Origin: Caryophanales bacterium UBA3668
Lineage (GTDB): Bacteria; Bacillota_I; Bacilli_A; RFN20; CAG-826
NCBI GenBank assembly: GCA_002373085.1
Contig: DFJP01000010.1
Coordinates: 1-15,345, forward strand
Reading direction: 5' to 3'
DNA length: 15,345 nucleotides
The position numbers and the translations under genes are program-made. Shown piece by piece: positions 6,577-14,175 of the stretch. The notes below the pieces were generated by a model that was not told where the DNA came from, did no database searches, and worked only from the letters and a program-made list of their open reading frames with translations. Each line of letters starts with the position of its first letter. Positions within the stretch are counted from its first letter, which is position 1.

Positions 6577-7446
6577 TTAACGTTCCTTACCATGGAATGC
6601 GATTCCAATAACATCTGGTCCGCAGTGGCATCCAGCAGTAGGATTAACATCCACAACGGTGTATTCGAATTCGCCAAATTTCTCTTTGAGTTTTGCAACG
6701 AATTCATCGACTAATGCCAAAGAGTCAGCATGAGCGATTAAAATAGGATATTTCTTAAAGTCATCTTGTTTCTTTTCAACATAGCCTAAGATCTTATCCA
6801 AAGCCTTTCTTCTTCCGATCGCGCTATCAATGGAAACCATCTTGCCTTCGCTAGACATATAGATAATTGGTTTGACACCAATCATTCCACCCATAAAGGC
6901 AGAGAAGCCACTAACTCGGCCACTTCTAGCAAAGAACTTTAAGTTATCAGCGTAGAAATAGACGGAGCTAGTCATAGCGATACTTTCGCTAACAGCGACG
7001 ATTTCATCAATTGATTTACCCTCATTAACGAGTTCACCAATCCTGATACATGTGAGAAGAGCGCTGACAGAGATAGCTTTGGTATCAATTAATTGGACTC
7101 TTCTTTCTGGGTACTCTGCTAAAAGAGTTTTAATAGCGGCGTCGCAGCTATTAAATGTCGCGGACATTTGTCTTGAGAAGTGAACATAAAGGATATCTTT
7201 GCCTTCTTTAAGAACTGGTTCGAAATATTCGATATATTCTCTTTCGTTAAGTGCGCTAGTGGTTGGATTGGCATCGCCTTTTCTTAATGCATCATAGAAT
7301 GTATGAGCGTCAAAGACTTTCCAATCTTTATATGGAGAGACTTCTTCACCATTAAGAGCATAAGGCATGCTAATTAAGGTTGCGTTATATTTTTTAGCAA
7401 CTTCTAAAGTGACATCTGAGTCACTATCAAAAAATAGTTTGTACAT
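6577..7446 (-). CDS. fakB: DegV-family fatty-acid-binding protein (FakB)
   Basis: A 289-residue DegV-family protein, the usual length. FakB proteins bind a free fatty acid and present its carboxylate to the kinase FakA, which phosphorylates it to acyl-phosphate. Visible family features are the N-terminal FDSDSD strand (6-11), PTTSALN (61-67), HFSRQMSATF (89-98) matching the usual SSGLSGTY-type loop that holds the carboxylate, a RSGRVS turn (174-179), and a C-terminal GCHCGPDVIGIAF (272-284). The last usually reads G-H-x-G-P-G, and here Asp278 stands in place of the final Gly.

It lies between acpP and the acyltransferase, in the same operon as fakA, which is strong context for FakB rather than a DegV protein of unknown role. 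Which chain type it prefers cannot be read from the sequence. Confidence 0.9.
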   Translation of the reverse strand: MYKLFFDSDSDVTLEVAKKYNATLISMPYALNGEEVSPYKDWKVFDAHTFYDALRKGDANPTTSALNEREYIEYFEPVLKEGKDILYVHFSRQMSATFNSCDAAIKTLLAEYPERRVQLIDTKAISVSALLTCIRIGELVNEGKSIDEIVAVSESIAMTSSVYFYADNLKFFARSGRVSGFSAFMGGMIGVKPIIYMSSEGKMVSIDSAIGRRKALDKILGYVEKKQDDFKKYPILIAHADSLALVDEFVAKLKEKFGEFEYTVVDVNPTAGCHCGPDVIGIAFHGKER

Positions 7447-7471
7447 TTTTCTTTTTCCTTATTTATTAAAT

Positions 7472-7699
7472 TTATTTAGTAGCGTTCTTATCTAAATAAT
7501 CTAAGACATCTTGAACAGTCTTAAATGTGACTGGAGCGTCAAATGTCACTCCAAATTCATCTTCAATAGACATAGAGAGCATCATCATACCGATACTATC
7601 CATACCTAAATCTTCGATAAGTCTACTTTCTTTAGTAGCGTTTGCTAAATCTTTGTCTGGGAGATTTTCTTGAATGAGTTTTAATAATCTTTCGTACAT
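7472..7699 (-). CDS. acpP: Acyl carrier protein
   Basis: A 75-residue acyl carrier protein. Ser35 in GMDSIG (33-38) is the attachment site for 4'-phosphopantetheine; this motif more often reads DSL. The protein is acidic and predicted as a four-helix bundle of normal length.

The ATG at 7699 is chosen because AGAGGA stands about ten bases upstream, just after the plsX stop. A longer reading from a TTG at 7741 would overlap plsX and add 14 residues not seen in the family.

With PlsX next to it, this carrier would exchange acyl groups with the acyl-phosphate made by FakAB. Whether it also serves de novo fatty acid synthesis cannot be judged, since no fab genes are in the window. Confidence 0.93.
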   Translation of the reverse strand: MYERLLKLIQENLPDKDLANATKESRLIEDLGMDSIGMMMLSMSIEDEFGVTFDAPVTFKTVQDVLDYLDKNATK

Positions 7700-7715
7700 A
7701 ATTAATTTTTCCTCT

Positions 7716-8678
7716 TTATTCGTAGAATGTTTTGTCTTCAATGACGTTAATTAATATTTTTGCTGCGCTTCTAATAGCGGCTGGGCCACTAGAACCGCGG
7801 CACTTTAAAACGAGTTTTCTTGCGCCTAGCATAATACCTGCTCCTAATGATTCAAAATCATATGTTTTCATTAAGTAGCCAGCGATTTGTTGAGCGACTT
7901 CTTCTTGTCCTGTTTTCTTACCGAATTTCATGATTTCAGTAATTAAGGCAATCGCAGTACCTTCGGTATTCTTTAATACTTGGTTACCAGCGAAACCTTC
8001 AGAAACAAGAACATCACACATTCCGCTTAAGGCTTTAGATCCTTCAACATTACCGATGAAGTTAATGCCTTCTTCTTTAGCGAGTAGTGGATGAGTTTCT
8101 TTGACTAAGTGATTTCCTTTAGTAGGTTCAGAACCATTTGATAAGAGACCGACTCTTGGGTTTTCAATCTTATAGAGTTTTCTCATAAAGTCAGTTCCTA
8201 AATGAGCGAATTCCACAAGTTGAGCAGGTCCACAGTCAATTGAGGCACCTGTATCCACCAAACAAGTGAATCCTTTTGCCATATTTGGGAGGATTGCTGC
8301 TAAAGCAGGTCTAGTTCTTTTTTCATCTAAGAGATATCTTAATGTTCCCACTAATAAGGCACCGGTATTACCAGAGGAGATAATTCCGATGGCGTTTTCA
8401 TCTTTAGAACATTCTTCAACTGCTTTAAAGACTGAAACATTAGCTTTCTTATAGAATGCTTCAATTGGACTGTCATAGTTAGTGACAGTTTCAGGAGCGT
8501 GAATGATTTTCACTCGATCAGTTGGAAGACCTTTAGATTTGATGAGTTCTTCATCACCCACTAAAGTGATATTGACGTTATTGAATTCATTAAGAACGAG
8601 TTTAGCGCCTTCAATAATAGCTTCAGGGCCTTTATCGCTTCCTAATGTGTCGATGACAATCGTGTAGTTTTTTTCCAT
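7716..8678 (-). CDS. plsX: Phosphate acyltransferase PlsX
   Basis: A 320-residue PlsX, which interconverts acyl-ACP and acyl-phosphate at the membrane surface; the acyl-phosphate then feeds glycerol-3-phosphate acylation. Motifs: N-terminal IVIDTLGSDKGPEA (7-20; commonly DAMGGDhaP, so this version is diverged), SSGNTGALL (101-109), NGSEPTKGN (181-189), VSEGFAGNQVLK (225-236), and the C-terminal LGAGIMLGARK segment (278-288).

The ATG at 8678 is preferred because AGGAG overlaps the fakA stop codon nine bases upstream. A start at 8705 would overlap fakA.

Its place directly behind fakA and before acpP links fatty-acid activation to phospholipid synthesis. Confidence 0.95.
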   Translation of the reverse strand: MEKNYTIVIDTLGSDKGPEAIIEGAKLVLNEFNNVNITLVGDEELIKSKGLPTDRVKIIHAPETVTNYDSPIEAFYKKANVSVFKAVEECSKDENAIGIISSGNTGALLVGTLRYLLDEKRTRPALAAILPNMAKGFTCLVDTGASIDCGPAQLVEFAHLGTDFMRKLYKIENPRVGLLSNGSEPTKGNHLVKETHPLLAKEEGINFIGNVEGSKALSGMCDVLVSEGFAGNQVLKNTEGTAIALITEIMKFGKKTGQEEVAQQIAGYLMKTYDFESLGAGIMLGARKLVLKCRGSSGPAAIRSAAKILINVIEDKTFYE

Positions 8679-8691
8679 ATGCGATTTTCTC

Positions 8692-10353
8692 CTAGTAAAT
8701 ACCAATTAATAAATCGTAGACATCTTGTTTGCCGTTAATTAAAGCGACTTCAAGATTTGGATACATTTCATTTAACGCGGAGATGAGTTCTTCTGCGGCG
8801 TCTTCTAAGACAGTTTGTCCATAGATGATGAAACAAACTTCTTTTTCTTTAATGCCTTCAATCTTTTCAAATAGACGTAAGGTTGCTGCTGTTCTTCTAG
8901 GTGCAAAGGTAATTAACTTCTTTCCTTTAGAGCCAACATAGCTTCCTTTAGGAGCGGTTACTGAACCAACCTTTGCGTCTTTTCCAGATTTAAAGACGAT
9001 ATATGGGGTAACGGATTCTGCTCCAGCCTTAAGAGCTTCATAGACTTCTTGGCCAGTAGCTTCTGTTCCCATATACATATTTAAGGCTGCAAAGCCTTCT
9101 TGGATGTTATGAGTATTCACAACATAGACTTTGCTATCTTTATATAACTCAGCGGCTTGTTGAGCAGCTTTAAGCATATTGGTTTCGTTTGGTAAGAGAA
9201 TGATTTCATCAGCGTTTACATATTTAAAGGCATCGATCATTTCAGAAACAGAAGTATTCATAGTGGTGCCACCATTAATGACTAAGTCTGCTCTTAATTG
9301 ATTTTGGAATAAATCGATAATGCCATCGCCTTGGGCAATAGTAATAACTGCGATTTTCTTTCTCTCTTGTTGTCGTTTCTCTTCCTCTTTGATTAAGGAA
9401 TTGTGTTGAAGAGCCATATTTTCCATTTTGAAGGTAATGAATTCACCAAATCTTTGAGCATATTCAATTACTTCATATGGTTTTTTGGTGTGAACATGGA
9501 CCTTAACAATGGTGCCGGTTTGGAAACAGACTAAAGAGTTTCCGTGTTCTTGCATAAAGGCAATAAATTCATCGATATTGAACTTAGAAATATCAATCTT
9601 ACTATGTAAGAGTTGGAGTAAGAATTCAGTGCAATATCCATAATCTAAGGTTGAATTTTCATTAAAGGCAGAGAAATCAATGGATGGTGTTTTTTCTTCT
9701 TTATCTTTTTTGAGATCTTCATCATCAACAGTGATATCTTTTCCAGTAAAGAAAGCAAGATACCCTTCATAGATTGTTAATAATCCTTTTCCTCCAGAAT
9801 CAACCACTCCGTTTTCTTTTAAAACAGAAAGTAGATTTGGGGTGTTGTCTAATGAGATTCTCATCATGGACACGACTTTAGTTAAGAAACTATCAAAGGT
9901 ATCTTCTTCTCTAATAGAAGGAATGGTGTTTTCAATAGATTCTCTAGCGACTGTAAGAATTGTTCCTTCAGCGACATCCGCACAAGCGTTATAAGCGTTC
10001 TTATAGGCGCTGATCATCGCTTTAGCGAAATCATCAACTGTTAATTCTTTCTTACCTTTACAGGCATCAGCAAAGCCTCTGAAGTATTGGCTAGTTAAAA
10101 CGCCAGAGTTTCCTCTAGCACCAAAAAGCATGCCGCGAGCGAATTCATCAGTAATGATATCGATTGGGGCATCATCGTCAGTAATAGTCTTTAATCCATT
10201 TTGATATGTTAACTTCATGTTTGTGCCAGTGTCACCATCAGGAACTGGGAAAACATTTAAGTCATTAATAATTTGTAAATGTGCTAATAAGTTTTTATAT
10301 CCATTTTCTAACATGGCATAGAAAGTGGATCCATTAATCTTTTTTAAATTCAT
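8692..10353 (-). CDS. fakA: Fatty acid kinase FakA
   Basis: A 553-residue FakA, close to the family's usual length. It uses ATP to phosphorylate fatty acids held by FakB. The N-terminal DhaL-type (DAK2) nucleotide domain shows NVFPVPDGDTGTNM (33-46; metal-binding Asp39 and Asp41), GARGNSGVLTSQYFRGF (78-94) and NGVVDSGGKGL (181-191). The middle domain has Cys241 with His286 and His288 in VHVH; these match the Cys and His residues known to matter in the FakA central domain. The C-terminal domain (about 330-553) is the DegV-like part expected to dock FakB.

The ATG at 10353 has GAGGAG about ten bases upstream. It is the first gene of the operon, with a promoter and an inverted repeat just upstream. 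Confidence 0.94.
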   Translation of the reverse strand: MNLKKINGSTFYAMLENGYKNLLAHLQIINDLNVFPVPDGDTGTNMKLTYQNGLKTITDDDAPIDIITDEFARGMLFGARGNSGVLTSQYFRGFADACKGKKELTVDDFAKAMISAYKNAYNACADVAEGTILTVARESIENTIPSIREEDTFDSFLTKVVSMMRISLDNTPNLLSVLKENGVVDSGGKGLLTIYEGYLAFFTGKDITVDDEDLKKDKEEKTPSIDFSAFNENSTLDYGYCTEFLLQLLHSKIDISKFNIDEFIAFMQEHGNSLVCFQTGTIVKVHVHTKKPYEVIEYAQRFGEFITFKMENMALQHNSLIKEEEKRQQERKKIAVITIAQGDGIIDLFQNQLRADLVINGGTTMNTSVSEMIDAFKYVNADEIILLPNETNMLKAAQQAAELYKDSKVYVVNTHNIQEGFAALNMYMGTEATGQEVYEALKAGAESVTPYIVFKSGKDAKVGSVTAPKGSYVGSKGKKLITFAPRRTAATLRLFEKIEGIKEKEVCFIIYGQTVLEDAAEELISALNEMYPNLEVALINGKQDVYDLLIGIY

Positions 10354-10370
10354 TTAATAGAGTCTCCTCT

Positions 10371-10405
10371 GAGTGTGGAACATAGTCTATGGTTCACACA
10401 AACTC
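10371..10405. promoter_or_regulatory. Imperfect inverted repeat at the fakA transcription start
   Basis: The outer arms GTGTGGAACATAG (10373-10385 region) and CTATGGTTCACAC read as a palindrome with two mismatches per half (about 11 of 13 positions), flanked by GAG/CTC-like ends. It begins about five bases downstream of the -10 box and ends about 18 bases before the fakA ATG. This is a typical place for a repressor operator. It could also fold in the leader RNA. It does not resemble the FapR or FabT sites I know, so the regulator is unknown. Confidence 0.45.
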
Positions 10406-10409
10406 AATA

Positions 10410-10438
10410 AATATATACGAAACGGAAAAAACCCGCAA
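10410..10438 (-). promoter_or_regulatory. Candidate promoter of the fak-plsX operon
   Basis: On the minus strand TTGCGG (10438-10433) and TATATT (10415-10410) are separated by 17 bases, placing transcription start near 10403. The -10 box matches five of six consensus bases; the -35 box matches only three. Confidence 0.5.
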
Positions 10439-10491
10439 TTAAAAGGGAGTAATGCTACAAAGTAACATTTACACCATATATTTATAGAGTT

Positions 10492-11154
10492 CTATTCAAT
10501 TTTCTTAATTGTTTGATAACCAATGAAGTTGGTTGGGAATAATAAAATAGCACCGGTAAAAACGGTGATAATAAGTGGAATATAGTAGTTATTAAAAACG
10601 ATAACGAATGTAAATGAGAGTAAAGCTTCTGCAAAAAGGATGGAGAGCTTTTCAAATAATTCGTCGTCGGCGATACTTGTCCATTTAAATGTGTATAGAG
10701 CAACGAGTAATCCTAAGAAGATAAATGGGATATTTCCTATAAAGCTAATTAGGATGTAGTTATTAACGATTTCAAAAGTAGTGATTGGAATTAAAGAGAT
10801 GATGATTTTAGACGCTGCTAAAACATATAAAGTAATATCGATGAGGATAGGTGTCTCTTTACGTTTAATAATTTTATATAAAATATAAATCGATAAATAT
10901 AAAAGAGTTAAGGTAATAGAAATAGCAGCCTTACCAATTCCTAAAATCTCATAGAAGTTTTCTAGTTTAACAAAAGATAATCCTAAATATTTAGGAATGA
11001 TAGTCATAGCGTCTGTAACGACAATAGAAAAACCAATACTCGCTAAAATGATGTACGGGATTTTCTTTCTTCCTTTAATTAAGACAAATATAGATAAGAA
11101 TAGGCCAATAAGAGCGTAAACCACTTCAAATGTTGGCTCTATGATAATGTTCAT
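10492..11154 (-). CDS. Seven-helix membrane protein of unknown function
   Basis: A 220-residue, very hydrophobic protein that I do not recognise. About seven membrane helices can be drawn, roughly at 8-28, 32-52, 75-97, 104-124, 130-153, 165-188 and 192-212, joined by short basic or acidic turns such as KGRKK (27-31) and KIIKRKE (93-99). The C-terminus is basic (KKIE). No enzyme motif is visible.

The ATG at 11154 has an AAGGAA sequence about 13 bases upstream, which is rather far. The gene points the same way as the fak operon but is separated from it by 138 bases holding a promoter, so it need not belong to it. It is divergent from the DUF1294 gene across 155 AT-rich bases.

An 8-pair hairpin on the minus strand (10469-10451) lies after its stop. 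It lacks an adjacent U run, so termination there is doubtful. Confidence 0.75.
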   Translation of the reverse strand: MNIIIEPTFEVVYALIGLFLSIFVLIKGRKKIPYIILASIGFSIVVTDAMTIIPKYLGLSFVKLENFYEILGIGKAAISITLTLLYLSIYILYKIIKRKETPILIDITLYVLAASKIIISLIPITTFEIVNNYILISFIGNIPFIFLGLLVALYTFKWTSIADDELFEKLSILFAEALLSFTFVIVFNNYYIPLIITVFTGAILLFPTNFIGYQTIKKIE

Positions 11155-11265
11155 GTTTGTTTTGGAGTTCCTTTTTTGATAACTTCAAGAATTTATATTA
11201 CTATAAAAATATAGTTTTTAATACCCTTTAATTTCTCCCAACCCTTATGGTTTGTATATGGAAAT

Positions 11266-11271
11266 TATAAT
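11266..11271 (+). promoter_or_regulatory. Candidate -10 box of the DUF1294 gene
   Basis: A perfect TATAAT lies 38 bases upstream of the ATG at 11310. No convincing -35 box stands at the normal distance; TTATGG at 11245-11250 would give a short 15-base spacer. Confidence 0.45.
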
Positions 11272-11309
11272 GAAAAACAAAAATATGTAAAGTAAGTGAG
11301 GAATTTCCG

Positions 11310-11615
11310 ATGTTTAATCTTACCACCAAAGAGATTGTATTAATATCGTATGGTGCATACTTAATATTATTATCGCTCGTGACGTTTATCGCATATTACA
11401 TAGATAAACAAAAGGCAAAGAATGGTGCTTATCGCACTGAAGAAAAGACACTTTTACTCTTATCGTTTTTTGGTGGAACGTTTGGGGGATATCCTGCAAT
11501 GCTCATCTTTAGACACAAGACAAAGGGAGAACACTGGTATTTTACCTTTGTTAATGTGATAGCTATCTTGCTACATGTCGGTGTTTTAGTGGCAATCTAT
11601 TTCTTTGCTAACTAG
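11310..11615 (+). CDS. DUF1294 family membrane protein
   Basis: A 101-residue protein of the DUF1294 family, function unknown. The family pattern is clear. An N-terminal membrane helix (about 9-29) leads into YIDKQKAKNGAYRTEEKTLL (30-49). Then comes the glycine-rich segment FFGGTFGGYPAMLIFRHKT (53-71), and then a last helix (about 79-99). The R-x-x-E and FRHKT residues are the conserved hallmark.

GTGAGG ends about ten bases upstream of the ATG and acts as ribosome binding site. The gene stands alone, with a candidate -10 box upstream and a weak hairpin downstream. Confidence 0.85.
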   Translation: MFNLTTKEIVLISYGAYLILLSLVTFIAYYIDKQKAKNGAYRTEEKTLLLLSFFGGTFGGYPAMLIFRHKTKGEHWYFTFVNVIAILLHVGVLVAIYFFAN

Positions 11616-11622
11616 GGTAGAT

Positions 11623-11662
11623 AGCTGCGTGTTTTTTATTATATAAAACAGCTTATTTATTT
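11623..11662 (+). terminator. Probable weak terminator after the DUF1294 gene
   Basis: An AGCT/AGCT pair continues into GTTTT/AAAAC after a four-base bulge, and the loop is T/A-rich. The run after it (TATTTATTT) is T-rich but interrupted. It starts eight bases after the stop codon. Confidence 0.45.
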
Positions 11663-11691
11663 CTACGAAAAGGTAGCCTATAAAAAAATAT

Positions 11692-11720
11692 TTAACTTTT
11701 ATTAAAAATAACTTTATAAT
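11692..11720 (+). promoter_or_regulatory. Promoter of the 79-residue membrane protein gene
   Basis: TTAACT (11692-11697) and a perfect TATAAT (11715-11720) are separated by 17 bases. The start site would be about 20 bases before the ATG at 11749. Confidence 0.7.
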
Positions 11721-11748
11721 TTTTGTATCAAAAAAGGAGAAAATCATA

Positions 11749-11988
11749 ATGACATTTGATAAGTGGTTTGAAAAGCAAGACAGAATTGTTAAGATCATTC
11801 TCTTGATCATCCCATTCGTTGGATGGCTTGTTGAAATCCTCGTTAGAATTTCTGCAGTCTTAAGAAAATCAAGCACAACAAATCTTCTTGGTCTTATCTT
11901 ATTCATCGTTCTCGGTGGATTATGGATTCCAACTTTAATCGATTTGATTTACTTCATCGTTAAAGACACATTCTTATTCTACGAATAA
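11749..11988 (+). CDS. Small two-helix membrane protein of unknown function
   Basis: A 79-residue protein with two hydrophobic stretches (about 15-37 and 45-70), split by a basic turn VLRKSS (37-42). The N-terminus is polar (MTFDKWFEKQDR) and the C-terminus aromatic. I recognise the general type, a small conserved membrane protein common in gut Firmicutes beginning F-D-K-W-F-E-K-Q and containing EILVR, but know no function for it.

AAGGAG at 11734-11739 is a strong ribosome binding site nine bases before the ATG. It forms its own unit, with a good promoter and a strong terminator at 12010-12033. Such short well-expressed membrane proteins are sometimes stress or envelope proteins, but nothing here proves that. 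Confidence 0.8.
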   Translation: MTFDKWFEKQDRIVKIILLIIPFVGWLVEILVRISAVLRKSSTTNLLGLILFIVLGGLWIPTLIDLIYFIVKDTFLFYE

Positions 11989-12009
11989 TCAACCAAGTTG
12001 AAAAACAAT

Positions 12010-12033
12010 AAGGCTCCTTCGGGAGTCTTTTTG
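12010..12033 (+). terminator. Terminator of the 79-residue membrane protein gene
   Basis: AAGGCTCC (12010-12017) pairs with GGAGTCTT (12022-12029), with one GU pair, around a stable TTCG tetraloop, followed by T's. Confidence 0.9.
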
Positions 12034-12073
12034 TTTAACTTTTTTAAGAAATTTTTTAAAAAAATCACAAAAC

Positions 12074-12105
12074 CTCCCTCTTTATATATATGTAGGGAGT
12101 TTTTT
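12074..12105. terminator. Second, possibly two-way terminator
   Basis: CTCCCT (12074-12079) pairs with AGGGAG (12094-12099), with six T's following on the plus strand. On the minus strand the same stem is followed by a less regular T-rich run. It could therefore also stop transcripts arriving from the ribokinase operon, after whose stop at 12365 I see no other terminator. Confidence 0.6.
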
Positions 12106-12222
12106 AATTCTCTACACTCGGTTGCACTTACCAAGTAGGTGTAATTAAATTGTTCTTTTCGTGGTTTCTTTCATTTTAATTGCACTGAAAAGTGTTACCG
12201 AAAAGTGAAAGGAGGTCTAGAT

Positions 12223-12306
12223 ATGAATGATATATTCATGATTCTAGTGATGCTATGTATACTAGTGTACGTAATAAAAAATACCCCATCTAACAAAGAT
12301 AGATAG
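12223..12306 (+). CDS. 27-residue hydrophobic peptide
   Basis: A very short gene: 27 codons ending in TAG. The peptide is a single membrane helix (about residues 3-18, rich in Ile, Leu, Met and Val) followed by a basic, polar tail ending KDR.

The main argument that it is real is AAAGGAGGT at 12208-12216, a near-perfect Shine-Dalgarno seven bases from the ATG and the strongest in the window. A hairpin CACT-GAAA-AGTG lies just upstream of it (12183-12194). The -35/-10 candidates at 12122-12127 and 12145-12150 are poor.

A single helix plus charged tail is the form of type I toxin peptides and of small membrane regulators; I cannot tell which. The rest of 12106-12364 shows small hairpins but no other gene. 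Confidence 0.55.
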   Translation: MNDIFMILVMLCILVYVIKNTPSNKDR

Positions 12307-12364
12307 GGATAACTTCTTCTACTTATAGTAAACCACAACTAGGTATAAAAATCAAGGTAGGTGA

Positions 12365-13252
12365 CTACAACAAATCTTCCTTGTGTGGCAATGCGATAAT
12401 TGCGCCTTTTCTAGTGACAGTAATAGAGCTACATTTAGAGGCGAATTCCATCGCTTCTTTGATATTAGCGCCAATCGTCATCTTATTTACTAAGGCTCCT
12501 AGATATGAATCTCCAGCTGCAACAGTGTCAATAGCCTCGACTTTATGAGGAGCAACTTTAATTGTCTCTTGTTTATTAACAAGAATAGAACCTTTTTCTC
12601 CTAAAGTAGCAATGATATTCTTTGCTCCTTTATCTAACATGATATTTGCCCCTTTAATAACATCAGTTTCTCCGCTTAATGCTTCAAGTTCATGTTCGTT
12701 AGGAACTAGATAATCAATATATTGATAAATAGAGTCATCAACCTTTTTAATTGGGGCTGGATTAACAACAACTAGCATTCCCTTTTCTTTTGCCTTTTTA
12801 ATCGTATATTCGATAGTAGGAATTGGAGACTCAAATTGAGTGAGTAAAATATCTCCTTTTCTAAAGAGATCTTCATTCTTCTCAATATCTTCAATTAATA
12901 AGTCATTATTTGATCCTTGGATGATGAGAATTCTATTTTCAGCGTTACTTTCTTCTAGAATGATAAAGGCCACTCCAGTTGGCTTTTCACTATCTTTGAT
13001 ACGATAGTTTAATCCGTTCTCTTTTAGGAATTTCTTTACAGCGTCCCCATTAGCGTCTTTTCCGACCGCTCCAATAAGAGAGACTTCAGAACCCAAAAAC
13101 AACGCTGCACAGGCCTGATTTGCCCCTTTACCACCGATATTTTGGAAATAGCTATCAGCAATAGTGGTTGTTCCAGCGTGAGGTAACTCTTTAGTAAAGA
13201 TAGTGTTATCAATTGCGATGCTTCCGACAACAACGATTTTTTTATTATTCAC
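12365..13252 (-). CDS. rbsK: Ribokinase
   Basis: A PfkB-family sugar kinase that fits ribokinase: ATP plus ribose gives ribose-5-phosphate in the cytoplasm. Counted from the longer ATG start, GGKGANQA at 43-50 is the sugar-binding motif. NPAP (167-170) and LVPNEHE (185-191) are typical, and DTVAAGD (245-251) is the anion-hole motif with catalytic Asp251. That motif normally reads DTTGAGD, so this is a mild variant.

I prefer the GTG start at 13252, because AGGAG (13266-13262) stands nine bases before it. The ATG at 13261 directly abuts that site with no spacing. The GTG shares its first G with the TAG stop of the nucleoside hydrolase gene (TAGTG), which suggests coupled translation. The partner gene releases free ribose, which strengthens the call. 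Confidence 0.9.
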   Translation of the reverse strand: MNNKKIVVVGSIAIDNTIFTKELPHAGTTTIADSYFQNIGGKGANQACAALFLGSEVSLIGAVGKDANGDAVKKFLKENGLNYRIKDSEKPTGVAFIILEESNAENRILIIQGSNNDLLIEDIEKNEDLFRKGDILLTQFESPIPTIEYTIKKAKEKGMLVVVNPAPIKKVDDSIYQYIDYLVPNEHELEALSGETDVIKGANIMLDKGAKNIIATLGEKGSILVNKQETIKVAPHKVEAIDTVAAGDSYLGALVNKMTIGANIKEAMEFASKCSSITVTRKGAIIALPHKEDLL

Positions 13253-14172
13253 TAGTTGCATCTCCTTAAATATTCATAAATGTTTTTCCAATATCTATCA
13301 ACATCTACTTTAGTAGCGACTTTGACATTATATGGTTTCCTTTTGCTGCACACTGTTTTACCTGCGAGTTCGGCATTTGATGTATCGATAGTGACATTCA
13401 TATCTTCAAAAGTAAATGTATCTTCATCAATGAGACTGATAATGGTGGCAGGATCGTGTAATGGCCCAGCCTCTAGACCAAAGAAGTTTTTTTGGTTATC
13501 GTTAAAGACTTTCATTAACTTAACGAATAAATCACTTCCACGAGTGTGAATTTTTTCTGCTTCTTCAACAACTTTATCAGTAACTAATATTTGGCGAGTG
13601 ACATTAAGTCCAAGCATTCTTAAAGGTACTCCACAGTTAAAACAAATATCCGCTGCTTCTGGATCAACAAGAATATTAAATTCGGCGTGCTTAGTGATAT
13701 TGCCATCAGTAATACTTCCACCCATTATGACGATTTCTTTAATGTGTTTAGTGATTTCTGGACATTTTTGTATCGCTAAAGCAAGATTAGTCATTGGTCC
13801 AGTTGTGACCATTGTGACATCTTTGTTATTAAGTAGAGTGTCAATTATTAATTGATATCCTTCTCTAGAATCATATTTTTCTTCATAAGTTGGGAAAATA
13901 TATCCATCAAGTCCACTTTCTCCATGTATTTCTGGGCAAGTGACTATCTTTCTTTTAAGAGGAGTAGAACTTCCTCTTGCTAAAGGAATGTCTTTTTTAT
14001 TGAAGAAATTTAATAAATTAAGAGCGTTCTTGCTGGTTTTATCGATAGTTTGATTTCCTGCAGCAGTAGTGACTGCAAGAAGATTAATGTCTTCTGAATA
14101 ACATGAAAGTAATAGGGCAATCGCATCGTCATGTCCTGGATCACAATCAAAAATGATATTAAATTTAGCCAT
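13252..14172 (-). CDS. Purine/pyrimidine nucleoside hydrolase (IunH/Rih family)
   Basis: A 306-residue nucleoside hydrolase, the family's usual length, which cleaves a ribonucleoside to free base and ribose in the cytoplasm. The N-terminal DCDPGHDDA (9-17) supplies the calcium-binding Asp residues (11, 15 and 16 by position). TGPMTNLA (124-131), MGGS (150-153) and AEFNILVDPEAA (163-174) are family motifs. HDP at 239-241 gives the active-site His and the last calcium ligand.

No ribosome binding site is visible before the ATG at 14172. The folD stop lies only three bases upstream, so re-initiation from folD is likely. Base preference (inosine/uridine or otherwise) cannot be read from the sequence. 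Confidence 0.92.
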   Translation of the reverse strand: MAKFNIIFDCDPGHDDAIALLLSCYSEDINLLAVTTAAGNQTIDKTSKNALNLLNFFNKKDIPLARGSSTPLKRKIVTCPEIHGESGLDGYIFPTYEEKYDSREGYQLIIDTLLNNKDVTMVTTGPMTNLALAIQKCPEITKHIKEIVIMGGSITDGNITKHAEFNILVDPEAADICFNCGVPLRMLGLNVTRQILVTDKVVEEAEKIHTRGSDLFVKLMKVFNDNQKNFFGLEAGPLHDPATIISLIDEDTFTFEDMNVTIDTSNAELAGKTVCSKRKPYNVKVATKVDVDRYWKNIYEYLRRCN

Positions 14173-14175
14173 CAG

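Noticed and set aside
7700..7741. Longer acyl carrier protein starting at TTG 7741
   Set aside because: It would overlap plsX and add residues absent from the family. The ATG at 7699 has a proper ribosome binding site.
10431..10447. Terminator made of CCC/GGG plus T run on the minus strand
   Set aside because: Only three pairs can form. The T run overlaps the spacer of the proposed fakA promoter.
11586..11906. Minus-strand reading frame of 106 codons
   Set aside because: It lies opposite the end of the DUF1294 gene and the 79-residue gene, both with good start signals, and crosses their terminator and promoter.
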